NCBI GenBank assembly: GCA_028712445.1
Contig: JAQTPY010000005.1
Coordinates: 1-48,587 of the forward strand
Reading direction: 5' to 3'
DNA length: 48,587 bases
From: Minisyncoccota bacterium
GTDB lineage: Bacteria; Patescibacteriota; Minisyncoccia; Minisyncoccales; RBG-13-42-11
The position numbers were made by a program, and so were the translations under genes. Below, piece after piece: positions 16,479 to 25,261 of the stretch. A model generated the notes under the pieces. It had not been told where the DNA came from. It saw only the letters and a program-made list of their open reading frames with translations, and did not search any database. Each line of letters opens with the position of its first letter. Position 1 is the stretch's first letter.

Positions 16479-17411
16479 TTAAGGGCTCGGTATTATTTTA
16501 TTTAATAATTGCATAATTTCTGCTGTCACTGCTTTAGCTCCTGGAAACAAATAATGCATTCCGTCCTCATTGCGCGCCTTCCTGTAACCCTCTTGGGTAA
16601 GCAGGAATGAAGAATACTTCCCTTCGCTGTCCATAAAAATATCCCAAGTATCAACAAAATAGGCATTCTCATATTCTCCTATCAAATTCTCTATAATCGG
16701 GTTTACGTTCTTGGGGCCATTGGAAAGTCTTTCGTTTTTCATTAACGGCGCTCCCGCCCAAACAACTCCAACGCCTCTTTCGGCAAAAAAATCTAATAAC
16801 TTCCTGATTCCTGGGCCATACATATTGCCCCATTCTTCAGTTGAATAATGGCCTCCATTAATCAGGCAAATTTGGACAATGACCCAATCTGCTTCGTTCT
16901 GTGAAAAATATTCTTCTAAAGATGTTATCCAATTTTCTTGATGTTCTTGCTGCGCCAATCCCTGGCCATTGGCAATAATGTGATCAATAATTGCGTCTTT
17001 ATAGCTTTTTGAAATCTCCTGCTCTAAAATTGCTCCAATGCCGTCATCTGGTCCCATAAATGAATCCCCCATCAATAAGACTCCTGGTCCTCCGGACGAT
17101 TCCTTGTCTGCCTCAACTCCAACCTCGCGATCTTCCTTATTTTGATTAATGTAAAAAAGCTCTCTTTTATATTCATCTACTTCACCGGAATTTATTCCCG
17201 TCATGTATTTAAACTTTTCTGCCTCCTGCGCATAAGAGTACACAAATGATTTGAATATATTACTCTTTGAAGAAAGATTATTATCCTGCCAAACAAGCGC
17301 CCTTTCTGATTCCCAAAATGGCATAATTAGAACAACTGCCAGAAAAATAAAGATTGATGTCTTTATTTCAGAGAAGGCATTATTATCTTTTTCTATTTTC
17401 TCCTTGTTCAT
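16479..17411 (-). CDS. Membrane-anchored SGNH-hydrolase-fold acyltransferase partner
   Basis: 310 aa. N-terminal membrane segment about 17-33, then an extracytoplasmic SGNH domain: block I LLMGDSFMG with Ser117, an Asn/Gly block (ANGQGLAQ), and the D283-G-M-H286 pair that completes the triad. It resembles the AlgJ/AlgX/DUF459 group that transfers or removes acyl groups on exopolysaccharide together with an MBOAT protein, which is the next gene 14 nt downstream. Likely receives acyl groups from it. Polymer unknown. Confidence 0.85.
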   Translation of the reverse strand: MNKEKIEKDNNAFSEIKTSIFIFLAVVLIMPFWESERALVWQDNNLSSKSNIFKSFVYSYAQEAEKFKYMTGINSGEVDEYKRELFYINQNKEDREVGVEADKESSGGPGVLLMGDSFMGPDDGIGAILEQEISKSYKDAIIDHIIANGQGLAQQEHQENWITSLEEYFSQNEADWVIVQICLINGGHYSTEEWGNMYGPGIRKLLDFFAERGVGVVWAGAPLMKNERLSNGPKNVNPIIENLIGEYENAYFVDTWDIFMDSEGKYSSFLLTQEGYRKARNEDGMHYLFPGAKAVTAEIMQLLNKIIPSP

Positions 17412-17416
17412 TAAAA

Positions 17417-18115
17417 TTAAAAGAAATTTTCAAGATAAACTTTAAAAAGGCCTCCCCTATCTATATTGTCCGAGAAATCTCTCCCCTCTTCCTTCCTTCC
17501 ATTTTTTAAGTCTGTCTTAAGCCAGTCATGCCGCCAATACCATTCCCCACTCTCCGGAGAGTAAAGGTAGGAGTAAGAGTTAGTCTCCTGACCTGACCAA
17601 TCAGATGCCCGATATAATATCTCTTCAATATTTCCAACATCAACCATCAATCCCTTTTCATTTGCCGCATCTTCATTTACGTTCTTCACCATCAAATTCT
17701 GGAAAGTATTGTAATTCATGCCGAGCTCTCCTTCTTTTTCCAAAATCGCAACATACTCCCCGTTTTGATAGTCTAAAACAAATAACAGGGCCTTCCTTTC
17801 AATTTGTCCCTTTTGGCAAATCCCCACTATTTCTTTTTCCGGATCTGCATCAAACTTTATATACAAAGCTTTAACATGATAATAAGAACTGCCTCTCTGT
17901 CGGCAATAGTTTGCAACTGTTTTCAATGGCTCTTCCTTAGGAAGCGCTGCCGGTCTTATGGTTAATTCATTATTCTTTTTTAAATTCTGCAGATTACTGA
18001 ACGCTGAAAAATTTTCCCATTGATTAAAAATAAAAAAGAAACCAAAAACGCCTGTCACTGCTGCAATACAAAGATATTCCCAATTGGTTTTCCCGTTGGA
18101 GAGAATTAATGCCAT
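17417..18115 (-). CDS. Anchored extracytoplasmic protein of unknown function, MBOAT operon
   Basis: 232 aa. One hydrophobic segment at about 13-31, the rest predicted outside the membrane, with two cysteines (in ANYCRQRG and VGICQKG) that could form a disulfide. The family is not recognised; the FDADPEKEIVGICQ stretch resembles dockerin- or integrin-like D-rich loops only loosely. First gene of the MBOAT/SGNH operon, so a role in surface polymer modification is inferred from position. An extended -10 (TG-A-TATATT) ends 6 nt before the ATG, predicting a leaderless mRNA. Confidence 0.75.
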   Translation of the reverse strand: MALILSNGKTNWEYLCIAAVTGVFGFFFIFNQWENFSAFSNLQNLKKNNELTIRPAALPKEEPLKTVANYCRQRGSSYYHVKALYIKFDADPEKEIVGICQKGQIERKALLFVLDYQNGEYVAILEKEGELGMNYNTFQNLMVKNVNEDAANEKGLMVDVGNIEEILYRASDWSGQETNSYSYLYSPESGEWYWRHDWLKTDLKNGRKEEGRDFSDNIDRGGLFKVYLENFF

Positions 18116-18121
18116 TTTTTT

Positions 18122-18130
18122 AATATATCA
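18122..18130 (-). promoter_or_regulatory. Extended -10 of the MBOAT operon
   Basis: TG-A-TATATT with AAAAAA between it and the ATG; no clear -35. Predicts leaderless transcription of the operon. Confidence 0.5.
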
Positions 18131-18151
18131 AAATCCGCTTTCGAGGGAAAG

Positions 18152-18174
18152 AAAAAAGTCGCCAACGTGGCGAC
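18152..18174 (-). terminator. Terminator after the gap / 53-aa gene unit
   Basis: GTCGCCA-CGT-TGGCGAC, a perfect 7-bp stem, followed by six T residues on the minus strand. Confidence 0.9.
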
Positions 18175-18191
18175 AGTAAAATAATTAAATT

Positions 18192-18353
18192 TCATTTCCG
18201 TCTGATCTCAACCTTCACCATTCCGTCAGACTTCCAGGCCTTAACATCATGTTCCGAGGTTTCGCAATGGCTCTCCATGGTTCGGGGATCCCACAAAACC
18301 TGTTCCACCACATCAAAACAAATTCTCTTCATAGCTTCTTTTTCGGCATCCAT
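18192..18353 (-). CDS. Small acidic/basic 53-aa protein of unknown function
   Basis: 53 codons starting MDAEKEAMKRICFDVVEQ and ending VKVEIRRK, with a very strong SD (AAGGAGGT, 7 nt before the ATG) and a terminator after the stop. The SD, codon pattern and terminator make a real gene likely. Two cysteines, a WDPRTMESHCE stretch and no membrane segment. The family is not recognised. It follows gap by 40 nt and may be on the same mRNA. Confidence 0.75.
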   Translation of the reverse strand: MDAEKEAMKRICFDVVEQVLWDPRTMESHCETSEHDVKAWKSDGMVKVEIRRK

Positions 18354-18393
18354 CTTCACTACCTCCTTAAATTTAATGAACTGCCGCTAAAGA

Positions 18394-19371
18394 TCATTTC
18401 TTCCCCACAAACTCAGCCATTTCAGCCAATCTGCAGGCATAGCCCCATTCATTGTCATACCACCCTATTACCTTAACCATGTCATCTTTTGCCATGGTCA
18501 AGGGTAAATCAACTATTGAAGAATGGGAATTTTCTCTGAAGTCAGCTGAAACCAAGGGGGCTTTTTCAGTAATAAATATTCCCCTCCATTTATCTTCCTT
18601 CTCAGCTTTTTTAAAAACCGCATTTACTTCTTCAACCGAAACTTTCTTTTCCACCTGGCAAACTAAATCTAAAGTCGAAACCACGGCAGTCGGAACTCTT
18701 AAGGCAATTCCGTCGAGCTTCCCTTCCAATTCAGGCAATGCTCTGCCTATGGCTTTGGCAGCTCCGGTGCTGGTAGGAATAATACTCAAAGCTGCGGCCC
18801 TTGCTCTTCTTAAATCTTTATGAGGAAGATCCAGAATCCTCTGATCGTTGGTATAGCTGTGGATCGTAGTCATGAATCCTTTAACTATGCCGAAAGATTC
18901 ATTCAAAATTTTGGCTATGGGAGCTAAACAATTAGTTGTGCAGGAACCCATATCGATTATTGGGTCCTTTTTCGGATCAAACTTCTCTGTATTGACTCCC
19001 AAAAGATAAGTTGGAATTTTATCTGCGTCTTTTGAAGGAGCAGACATAATCACCCTTTTAGCTCCGGCCTTAATATGTTTTGAAGCTGAATCATAATCGG
19101 TAAATATGCCCGTGCACTCCAAAACAACATCCACTTCCAGTTTCCCCCATGGAAGTTTTTCAGGATCTTTTTCTGCAAAAAAATTTACATCCTGAGGAAT
19201 TTCTTTTTCATAAATCCCGTAAGAGGAATCGTATTTGAAAAGATGCCTTAAAGTTTCCTGATCGGTCAGATCATTGATTGCCACCACTTTCAAATCAGGA
19301 TGTTTGTCTAAAATTCTTCTTAAAACCGGGCGACCAATTCTTCCGAAACCGTTGATGGCAATTTTTATCAT
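18394..19371 (-). CDS. gap: Glyceraldehyde-3-phosphate dehydrogenase
   Basis: 325 aa, normal length. NAD(P)-binding INGFGRIGR at the N-terminus; catalytic Cys144 in SCTTNC; HSYTNDQRILDLPHKDLRRARAAA and WYDNEWGYACR at the C-terminus. It converts glyceraldehyde-3-P to 1,3-bisphosphoglycerate in glycolysis or the reverse. INDLTD at 32-37 places Asp at the end of strand 2, which favours NAD. It is the penultimate gene of a redox-rich operon that begins with an SDR enzyme; eno and gpmA lie elsewhere in the window. Confidence 0.97.
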   Translation of the reverse strand: MIKIAINGFGRIGRPVLRRILDKHPDLKVVAINDLTDQETLRHLFKYDSSYGIYEKEIPQDVNFFAEKDPEKLPWGKLEVDVVLECTGIFTDYDSASKHIKAGAKRVIMSAPSKDADKIPTYLLGVNTEKFDPKKDPIIDMGSCTTNCLAPIAKILNESFGIVKGFMTTIHSYTNDQRILDLPHKDLRRARAAALSIIPTSTGAAKAIGRALPELEGKLDGIALRVPTAVVSTLDLVCQVEKKVSVEEVNAVFKKAEKEDKWRGIFITEKAPLVSADFRENSHSSIVDLPLTMAKDDMVKVIGWYDNEWGYACRLAEMAEFVGKK

Positions 19372-19382
19372 AAAGAATTAGG

Positions 19383-19619
19383 TTAATCTTCTATTCCTAA
19401 AAGTTTAACAATTTTTTCCCTGTCGAATCCGACAAGAAATTCTCCTTCAATATCTATGACCGGCACTCCTATTTGGCCGGACTTCTCTATCATCTCTTTT
19501 CTTGCTTTTTCATCGGAGGAAATGTCCACATCTTCGAAAACAACATTTTTATCCTTCAAAAACTCTTTTAAAGTATAGCAAAATGGGCAAGCTGGGGTTG
19601 AAAAAACTCTAACTTTCAT
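19383..19619 (-). CDS. Glutaredoxin-like protein (NrdH/YruB type)
   Basis: 78 aa thioredoxin fold with active site C11-P-F-C14 in STPACPFCYTLKEFL, cis-Pro block GVPVIDI and GFDREKIVKLL. Cytoplasmic dithiol reductant. ATG 19619 directly follows the stop of the Dsb-like gene; an earlier in-frame ATG would overlap it. In an operon with other thiol proteins. Confidence 0.92.
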   Translation of the reverse strand: MKVRVFSTPACPFCYTLKEFLKDKNVVFEDVDISSDEKARKEMIEKSGQIGVPVIDIEGEFLVGFDREKIVKLLGIED

Positions 19620-19621
19620 AT

Positions 19622-20587
19622 TTAGTGGCAACTGCCGCTATCAGAGGTGCCGCTATTCACTCCCACTCCCGAGGAAGGGACTTCCTCTGAAAGAGGCTGG
19701 GAACATTCTGCCGGAGGATTGTTGAATGCCTGGCAGACTATCTTCTTGAATTTTTCGGGAGTCCGAGGACTGACGTTCACCTCCTGATCGTTAATTATTA
19801 TCGTGGGAGAGCCTTGAACTTGATACTGATCATTAAGCTCTTTTTGAACATTGAACTGGGGGTATTGCCCGCTCAACCAAGTTTCTTCATTTCTGAAAAG
19901 CGATGTTACCTGAAAATCTCTATCTGTTTCAAAAACACAGTTCTGAAGCTTGGCCGTATTTATATCGGCAACTCCTCTGCAATTGCCGGAATCTCCGCTA
20001 GCAGTAAAACATTTCAAATAATCTGCATACTTATCTTTTTCTTCTTTCTGAATGCAGTATTGGGTAAGATTTTCGTCCATTTCCTGCTTGTCGTGCATTA
20101 TATAATCTACAAAATAGACCCCCATATCAGCTTTCCCCTCCAGTAATTCGTAAACCGGAGTAAATATTTTCTGGGCCTGAAGTCCAAAAGGGCAGTAAGA
20201 CATGACAAAAAGCTTAATGTCCGGGACATCTCTCTTGTTTTCAATTACAACTGTTTCTTCTGAATCAGAAACTATCCCTTCCTCAAGCGCATATCCTTCA
20301 GGGAAAAGCATTCCTCCATCTTTGGTGGCATAAGAACTGAATTCTGTCTCCCCTATTTTTAAAATAATCTTGTAAAGATTGTTTTCCTCAGTGACGCTTA
20401 CCAAAGAAGCTGTCCCTGATCCCTGGAGAATTTTTTCATTAATATAGTCTATTGCTTTCTGAGCAACCTCCTGAGGGTCAGACACATTTGACCTTCCCTG
20501 GCTCAAATAAAAATAAGAGCCGAGAATAACCAGCCCGCAGACAGCTACGCAAATCGGCACAGTGAATTTGGATAATTTTTTAAGCAT
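19622..20587 (-). CDS. Membrane-anchored DsbA/thioredoxin-fold protein with CPFG site
   Basis: 321 aa. Membrane segment about 10-28, then an extracytoplasmic part. The thioredoxin-like domain begins IKLFVMSYCPFGLQAQK with Cys132; the second active-site residue is Gly135, so the usual CxxC is CxxG. The cis-Pro block is QGSPTIIINDQE. Additional cysteines (YCIQ, KCFT, NCRG, NCVF, VCQAF, ECSQ) could form structural disulfides. The tail ends SGSCH. It may act as a monothiol transferase or isomerase or in metal delivery; the exact role is unknown. Confidence 0.8.
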   Translation of the reverse strand: MLKKLSKFTVPICVAVCGLVILGSYFYLSQGRSNVSDPQEVAQKAIDYINEKILQGSGTASLVSVTEENNLYKIILKIGETEFSSYATKDGGMLFPEGYALEEGIVSDSEETVVIENKRDVPDIKLFVMSYCPFGLQAQKIFTPVYELLEGKADMGVYFVDYIMHDKQEMDENLTQYCIQKEEKDKYADYLKCFTASGDSGNCRGVADINTAKLQNCVFETDRDFQVTSLFRNEETWLSGQYPQFNVQKELNDQYQVQGSPTIIINDQEVNVSPRTPEKFKKIVCQAFNNPPAECSQPLSEEVPSSGVGVNSGTSDSGSCH

Positions 20588-20591
20588 AGTC

Positions 20592-20792
20592 CTATAATAT
20601 ATTATTTAAATCTTTTAGTAAACCTTCCAAATCTATTCCGTAAGTCTGGCAAATTTCACCCAACGTCAAATTTGCCATTTCTTCTTCGGCGTAAGGACAA
20701 GACAAGCAGGGTAAATTGTATTTTTCCAGAACTTCTTTGGATTTTTTATTCTTCAGCGCTTCAGCTAAAGTTGTATCTTTTGTTATTTTCAT
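20592..20792 (-). CDS. DUF1858 redox-disulfide domain protein
   Basis: 66 aa starting MKITKDTTLAEALKN. This is the small domain found with hybrid-cluster proteins and thiol systems: LEKYNLPCLSCPYAEEE carries C29-x2-C32, followed by LTLGEICQTYGID. Likely a cytoplasmic redox or metal-responsive mini-domain. Upstream codons overlap the SDR stop and I start at 20792. In the SDR-to-gap operon. Confidence 0.85.
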   Translation of the reverse strand: MKITKDTTLAEALKNKKSKEVLEKYNLPCLSCPYAEEEMANLTLGEICQTYGIDLEGLLKDLNNIL

Positions 20793-20821
20793 AAAGTTAT
20801 TGCGCAAGCAACAAGCTTCGC

Positions 20822-21583
20822 TTATTGAGATAACCATCCTCCATCAACAACCACAGTGGAACCCGTCATATAAGAAGATTGTTCTGAAGCTAAAAACGCA
20901 ACTAAATTGGAAACCTCCTCCGGTTTTCCCATTCTGTGAAGCGGCACGCGGGCCAGCACTCCCTCCATGGTCTTTGGATCCTGCTTTAAAGGATCAACCA
21001 TTGGCGTTTCAATGGCGCCTGGAGCTACAGCATTCACTCTTATGTTCAATGGGCCCAATTCTACGGCCATTGTCTCTGTCAAGCCGATTATTCCTCCTTT
21101 TGAAGCAGAATAATGCGCTAAAGTTGCAAAACCGACCCCGACCTGTCCCATAGCCACAGAGGCAACGTTGACTATTGCTCCTGATTTCTGCTTTGCCATT
21201 TCTTTGGCTGCAGCCTGGGCGCAAAGGAAGTATCCTTTAAGATTAATATCTATGGTTCTGTCCCATTCCTCTTCAGTTAAATCCAAAAAAGGTTTGAATT
21301 GGCAAATACCTGCATTGTTAACCAGAATATCTACCTTTCCCCATTCCCCGACTGCTTTTTTTACCATATCGTCAACGTCTTTCTTTTTGGAAACATCGCA
21401 TTCAACAGCTATCGCCTCGCCTCCGGCTTTCTTGATTTCATCTGCCACCTTCTGGCAGTCTTCCTGGGAAATATCGGAAACCACAACTCGAGCACCCTCT
21501 TTGGCCAGCCTTAAAGCGTGAGTTCTCCCCATGCCCCTTCTTGCTCCCGTGACAATTGCCACTTTATCTTTTAAGTCATTCAT
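20822..21583 (-). CDS. Short-chain dehydrogenase/reductase (FabG-like)
   Basis: 253 aa classical SDR. Cofactor site TGARRGMGRTHALRLA, NNAG block (LVNNAGICQF), catalytic Ser in NVASVAM, Y-x3-K in HYSASKGG, C-terminal VVVDGGWLSQ. SDISQ at the end of strand 2 has Asp, suggesting NAD(H). Could be a sugar or 3-oxoacyl reductase; no fatty-acid genes are nearby. First gene of the operon that runs to gap. Confidence 0.92.
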   Translation of the reverse strand: MNDLKDKVAIVTGARRGMGRTHALRLAKEGARVVVSDISQEDCQKVADEIKKAGGEAIAVECDVSKKKDVDDMVKKAVGEWGKVDILVNNAGICQFKPFLDLTEEEWDRTIDINLKGYFLCAQAAAKEMAKQKSGAIVNVASVAMGQVGVGFATLAHYSASKGGIIGLTETMAVELGPLNIRVNAVAPGAIETPMVDPLKQDPKTMEGVLARVPLHRMGKPEEVSNLVAFLASEQSSYMTGSTVVVDGGWLSQ

Positions 21584-21616
21584 GTTTTAAAAATTGGTTA
21601 ATTGTTAACTTAGGCC

Positions 21617-21645
21617 ATTTTATCAAAAACCAAAAAAGATTACAA
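21617..21645 (-). promoter_or_regulatory. Promoter of the SDR-to-gap operon
   Basis: TTGTAA (21640-21645, over the copA stop codon), 17 nt, TAAAAT (21617-21622) with a TG extension. The leader would be about 25-30 nt with no clear SD. No terminator separates it from copA, so copper-operon readthrough is possible. Confidence 0.6.
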
Positions 21646-23847
21646 TCTGGATTTATATCTCTTCATCAACAGGGAATTTGAAACCACGCTCGTTGAAGAG
21701 AAGGCCATGGCGATAGCGGCAATTACAGGGTTTAATAATATTCCGATGAAAGGATAGAGAATGCCTGCGGCCAAAGGAATACCCAGAACATTGTAGAAAA
21801 ATGCCCAGAAAAGATTCTGCCTGATCTTCTTTAAAGTATAGCTGCTTATTTCAATCGCTCTGACAACATCTCTCAGATCATCTTTAATTAAGACTATTTC
21901 TCCTGTTTCAATGGCAACATCAGTGCCCGACCCAAGAGCAATCCCAAGATTGGCTTGAGCTAAAGCAGGAGCGTCATTGATTCCGTCTCCCACCATAGCC
22001 ACAATACTTCCTTCTTCCTGCAGTCTTTTTACTTCAGCTGCCTTGTCCTGGGGGAGAACCTCAGCCAACACCTTGTCTATTCCCACCTGGCTTGCGATAG
22101 CTCTTCCAACCCTCTCATTGTCTCCGGTAATAATGGCCACTTTCTTTCCTAAATTGTGAAGCATTTTTACTGCTTCCTTTGAATTTTCCTTGAGAGTGTC
22201 TGCCACCGCAATTATTCCCAATATTTCTTTATTTTTAGCCAAAATCATTGCTGTTTTACCCTGATTTTCCAATTCCTGCATTTTATTCTCAATGCTTCCT
22301 GAATCAATTCCGCTCTCTGACAACAATCTTCTTGTTCCCAAAAGAATCTTTTCTCCTCCTAAATTCCCCTCAACTCCCATCCCGGGCACAGCTTTAAAGC
22401 CCTCTATTTTAGAAACAGGCATGTTTTCCTTTTTTGCTTCATCAACAATCGCCTGGGCCAGAGGATGTTCTGAATTCTTTTCCAAAGAAGATGCTATCTG
22501 CAGAACGCTCTTTTTATTAAGAGAAATGGCGACAATATCTGTCACCTCGGGCTCCCCTTTAGTTAAAGTTCCTGTCTTATCAAAAATGACAACATTGACT
22601 TTCTTTGCCATTTCCAGAGCTTTCGATGATTTAATCAGAATCCCATTCTGGGCAGCCAATCCTGTTCCCATCATAATAGCGGTCGGGGTGGCCAAACCTA
22701 AAGCGCAGGGGCAGGCGATAATCAGCACTGTGACAAAAGCCGTCAGAGCGAAAACAAAAGACTGGCCTGTCAAAATCCAGAGAACAAAAGCCAGAATGGC
22801 AATCACTATCACTGTCGGAACGAAATAAAAAGAAACCTTATCCACCAAAAGCTGGATCGGGGATTTGGAGCCCAATGCTTCCTCCACGATTTTGATTATC
22901 TGAGATATCATTGTATCTTTTCCGACTTTATTGGCTCTGAATTTCAGGAAACCTGTTTTGTTTATAGTGGCTCCGATTACAGTATCTCCCTCTTTTTTCT
23001 CAACCGGAATACTTTCTCCAGTAATCATTTTTTCATCCACAGCCGAATATCCCTCCACGATTATCCCGTCAACGGGAATTTTTTCGCCGGGCTTGACCAA
23101 AACGATGTCCCCCACGACCACCTCGTCTATCGGAATTTTTACCTCTTTGATTCCCTTTAGAATGGTTGCCTCTTTGGGCTGCAAGCCGATTAATTTTTTG
23201 ATAGCTTCGCTTGTTTTCCCTTTAGTTATCCCCTCCAAATACTTCCCCAAGGAAATGAATACTAAAATTAAAGCTGCGCTCTCGTAATACAGAAAATCTC
23301 CTCCATAATCCGGTTTGAACCAAAGCAAAAAAGAAACAACTACGCTGTAGAAATAGGCCACAACTGTTCCTATTTCAATTAAAGAATCCATATTGGGATT
23401 CCTTTGGATTAATTTTTTTAGCCCCGAAACATAAAGAGGATAATTGACTGCCATGACCACGGTTGTAATCAAAAATTGAATCAAGGCATTGGCCCCCATT
23501 GAGAGATCGGGCTGAGGAAGGCCGATCATTTCTCCCATTGTCAAATAGAGAATAGGCACGCAAAGAACGAGAGAGGCCAGGAAGCGGTTTTTCAGTTTTC
23601 TGATCTCCTCTAACCGATGATCGTGGCCGGTTTCCTTCCCGCCCTCTTCTGCCTTATAACCCAGCTTCTGAATAATTTCACAAATCCTGTCCAAAACAAT
23701 AACGCCGGGATCAAACTCCAGATAAGCTTTTTCTGCGGCAAAATTAACCGAAGCCGAAAGGATGCCTTTTTCTTTTCTTAACGTGTGTTCAATATTTGCT
23801 GCGCAGGAAGCGCAGCTCATTCCGGAAACTTTGAGAATGGTCTTCAT
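21640..23847 (-). CDS. copA: Copper-exporting P1B-type ATPase
   Basis: 735 aa. One N-terminal HMA domain with GMSCASC (Cys12, Cys15), actuator TGES at 276-279, membrane metal site CPC at 379-381 ([15 protein letters not shown]), phosphorylation Asp423 in [16 protein letters not shown] with His461, and [11 protein letters not shown] at 620-630. Eight membrane segments expected. It pumps Cu(I) out using ATP. Last gene of the CsoR-linked operon. Only one HMA domain here; a second HMA is on the fusion protein at 25262. Confidence 0.97.
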   Translation of the reverse strand: MKTILKVSGMSCASCAANIEHTLRKEKGILSASVNFAAEKAYLEFDPGVIVLDRICEIIQKLGYKAEEGGKETGHDHRLEEIRKLKNRFLASLVLCVPILYLTMGEMIGLPQPDLSMGANALIQFLITTVVMAVNYPLYVSGLKKLIQRNPNMDSLIEIGTVVAYFYSVVVSFLLWFKPDYGGDFLYYESAALILVFISLGKYLEGITKGKTSEAIKKLIGLQPKEATILKGIKEVKIPIDEVVVGDIVLVKPGEKIPVDGIIVEGYSAVDEKMITGESIPVEKKEGDTVIGATINKTGFLKFRANKVGKDTMISQIIKIVEEALGSKSPIQLLVDKVSFYFVPTVIVIAILAFVLWILTGQSFVFALTAFVTVLIIACPCALGLATPTAIMMGTGLAAQNGILIKSSKALEMAKKVNVVIFDKTGTLTKGEPEVTDIVAISLNKKSVLQIASSLEKNSEHPLAQAIVDEAKKENMPVSKIEGFKAVPGMGVEGNLGGEKILLGTRRLLSESGIDSGSIENKMQELENQGKTAMILAKNKEILGIIAVADTLKENSKEAVKMLHNLGKKVAIITGDNERVGRAIASQVGIDKVLAEVLPQDKAAEVKRLQEEGSIVAMVGDGINDAPALAQANLGIALGSGTDVAIETGEIVLIKDDLRDVVRAIEISSYTLKKIRQNLFWAFFYNVLGIPLAAGILYPFIGILLNPVIAAIAMAFSSTSVVSNSLLMKRYKSRL

Positions 23848-23868
23848 GGTTTTAACGCGAAAACAATT

Positions 23869-24648
23869 TTAGAAGAGATCGGAAACCTGTTCTAAATTTG
23901 CCTGCTTAATAATAATCATTCCTCCTTCAATTTTTAAATCGGGATCAATTGGTCCCGGATTACAACCTCCTTTCTCGGTAGCTATCTTTTCAACAGGATA
24001 ACGGTTGCCGCAGTTATTACAGACTATTTCGTCACCCTCCTGCCTGAACCCCTTACCGGTTGAAAAACAGACCTGGCAGGAGTTAGCTGCAGCGCGGTAG
24101 ACTCCGTTTTTATCTTTGACGACAAAATAATATATGATTTTGCCATCCGGCATTTCAACATTATAGAAGCGAGCCCTGTTATCATTGAAAACCGCTGCCG
24201 CTATTTTTACCGTTCCATTTTCGAGGATCGTGTTCTCTCCTTTTTCTCCAATAAAATTAATCTCTTCTTCAATTGGTTCAGAAATTGTCGAATCATTTCC
24301 CGCAGGAAGATTCAGCAATTCTCTTATTTCCTCAAAAGTTCTGTATCCGGTATAAACTTTTCCGTCAATAACGAAAGTCGGCACTCCTTTAAACTCATGA
24401 CGGATAGGGCCTGTGGCAGCATTTATTTTATTTACCTTTATCCCAAACTGTTCGATTTTTTCAATCGTTCCGTCGGCTTCAGTTTTCTGACACCAGGAAC
24501 ACGTCGGGAGGTAATAGAACGTTATTTCTTTAATCTGATCCTGACTATTGTCAGGAGATTTTGAACTTTTAAAGTATTTTCTTTCCAAAAACCATCCTCC
24601 TCCGACCACTATCAAGACCGAAATTAAAATGATTAAAATTTTATTCAT
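23869..24648 (-). CDS. Anchored thioredoxin-fold protein fused to a DUF2318 domain
   Basis: 259 aa. Membrane segment 4-21, then a thioredoxin-like domain with C50-S-W-C53 (TFYYLPTCSWCQKTE) and cis-Pro GVPTFVIDG. The C-terminal part (about 145-250) matches the DUF2318/FtrD pattern: AANSCQVCFSTGKGFRQEGDEIVCNNCGNRYPVEKI and GGCNPGPI. DUF2318 proteins are tied to membrane metal (iron/copper) transfer. The fusion links thiol chemistry to metal handling outside the membrane. In the copper operon just before copA. Confidence 0.85.
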   Translation of the reverse strand: MNKILIILISVLIVVGGGWFLERKYFKSSKSPDNSQDQIKEITFYYLPTCSWCQKTEADGTIEKIEQFGIKVNKINAATGPIRHEFKGVPTFVIDGKVYTGYRTFEEIRELLNLPAGNDSTISEPIEEEINFIGEKGENTILENGTVKIAAAVFNDNRARFYNVEMPDGKIIYYFVVKDKNGVYRAAANSCQVCFSTGKGFRQEGDEIVCNNCGNRYPVEKIATEKGGCNPGPIDPDLKIEGGMIIIKQANLEQVSDLF

Positions 24649-24669
24649 ATTTTTTGCAAAACAATGAAT

Positions 24670-25200
24670 TTATTCTTTACAGCAATCAATTGCTTTTTTC
24701 ACGATTTCTCCAAGTTTTCCCAAAAGATTCGTTCTTTTTTCATCATAAATATCCAATTGATCGTCATCGACTTTTTTCACCTCTCCCAAATTAATTAATT
24801 TTAAATTCAAGCCCCAGAACAACACGTATAAATCATATGCTTTGGCAAACAAATCCTGGGCGTCTCTTTGATTCCCCTGTTTTAGATATTTGGTTCCCAC
24901 TTCAATCAACCTCATTGAAGATGCAAGCAGGTGCTTGCTGATGCACCAAACCTCTCCCTCAGAGTTCTTTACTATTCTTTTTAACAAACTCTTTCTGATT
25001 TCCCTTACTTGATTCAATAAATTATAGTATTCATCTTTGCCAGTTTTAACTCCTGTAAAAAAGAAGTGCTCTTCCAAACTCACAAGATTCATTACAGCTA
25101 TGCTCAAATCTTCTTCAGAAGACAAATCCAAATTGTTGTCCTTTTTTGCTCTTTCTGCCTTCTCCAATAATTTTTTAATTTCCTGCTGATTTTTTTCCAT
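24670..25200 (-). CDS. Helical protein of unknown function in the copper operon
   Basis: 176 aa, almost all helix by sequence, no signal peptide, cytoplasmic. Cysteines: one in VWCISKH, and a pair at the very end (IDCCKE). A WGLNLKLINLGEV block and repeated amphipathic helices suggest a bundle. The family is not recognised. It lies between the HMA-DsbD2-cupredoxin gene and the DUF2318 gene, so a copper- or thiol-related role is inferred from context only. Confidence 0.75.
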   Translation of the reverse strand: MEKNQQEIKKLLEKAERAKKDNNLDLSSEEDLSIAVMNLVSLEEHFFFTGVKTGKDEYYNLLNQVREIRKSLLKRIVKNSEGEVWCISKHLLASSMRLIEVGTKYLKQGNQRDAQDLFAKAYDLYVLFWGLNLKLINLGEVKKVDDDQLDIYDEKRTNLLGKLGEIVKKAIDCCKE

Positions 25201-25261
25201 GGCTCATTTGATCAAAAATAAAATATTAAACTGGTCAAAAAGAAGATTTTTAAACATAGTT

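Noticed and set aside
22292-22828. 178-aa plus-strand frame over copA
   Set aside because: Antisense of conserved CopA motifs; no SD and no family.
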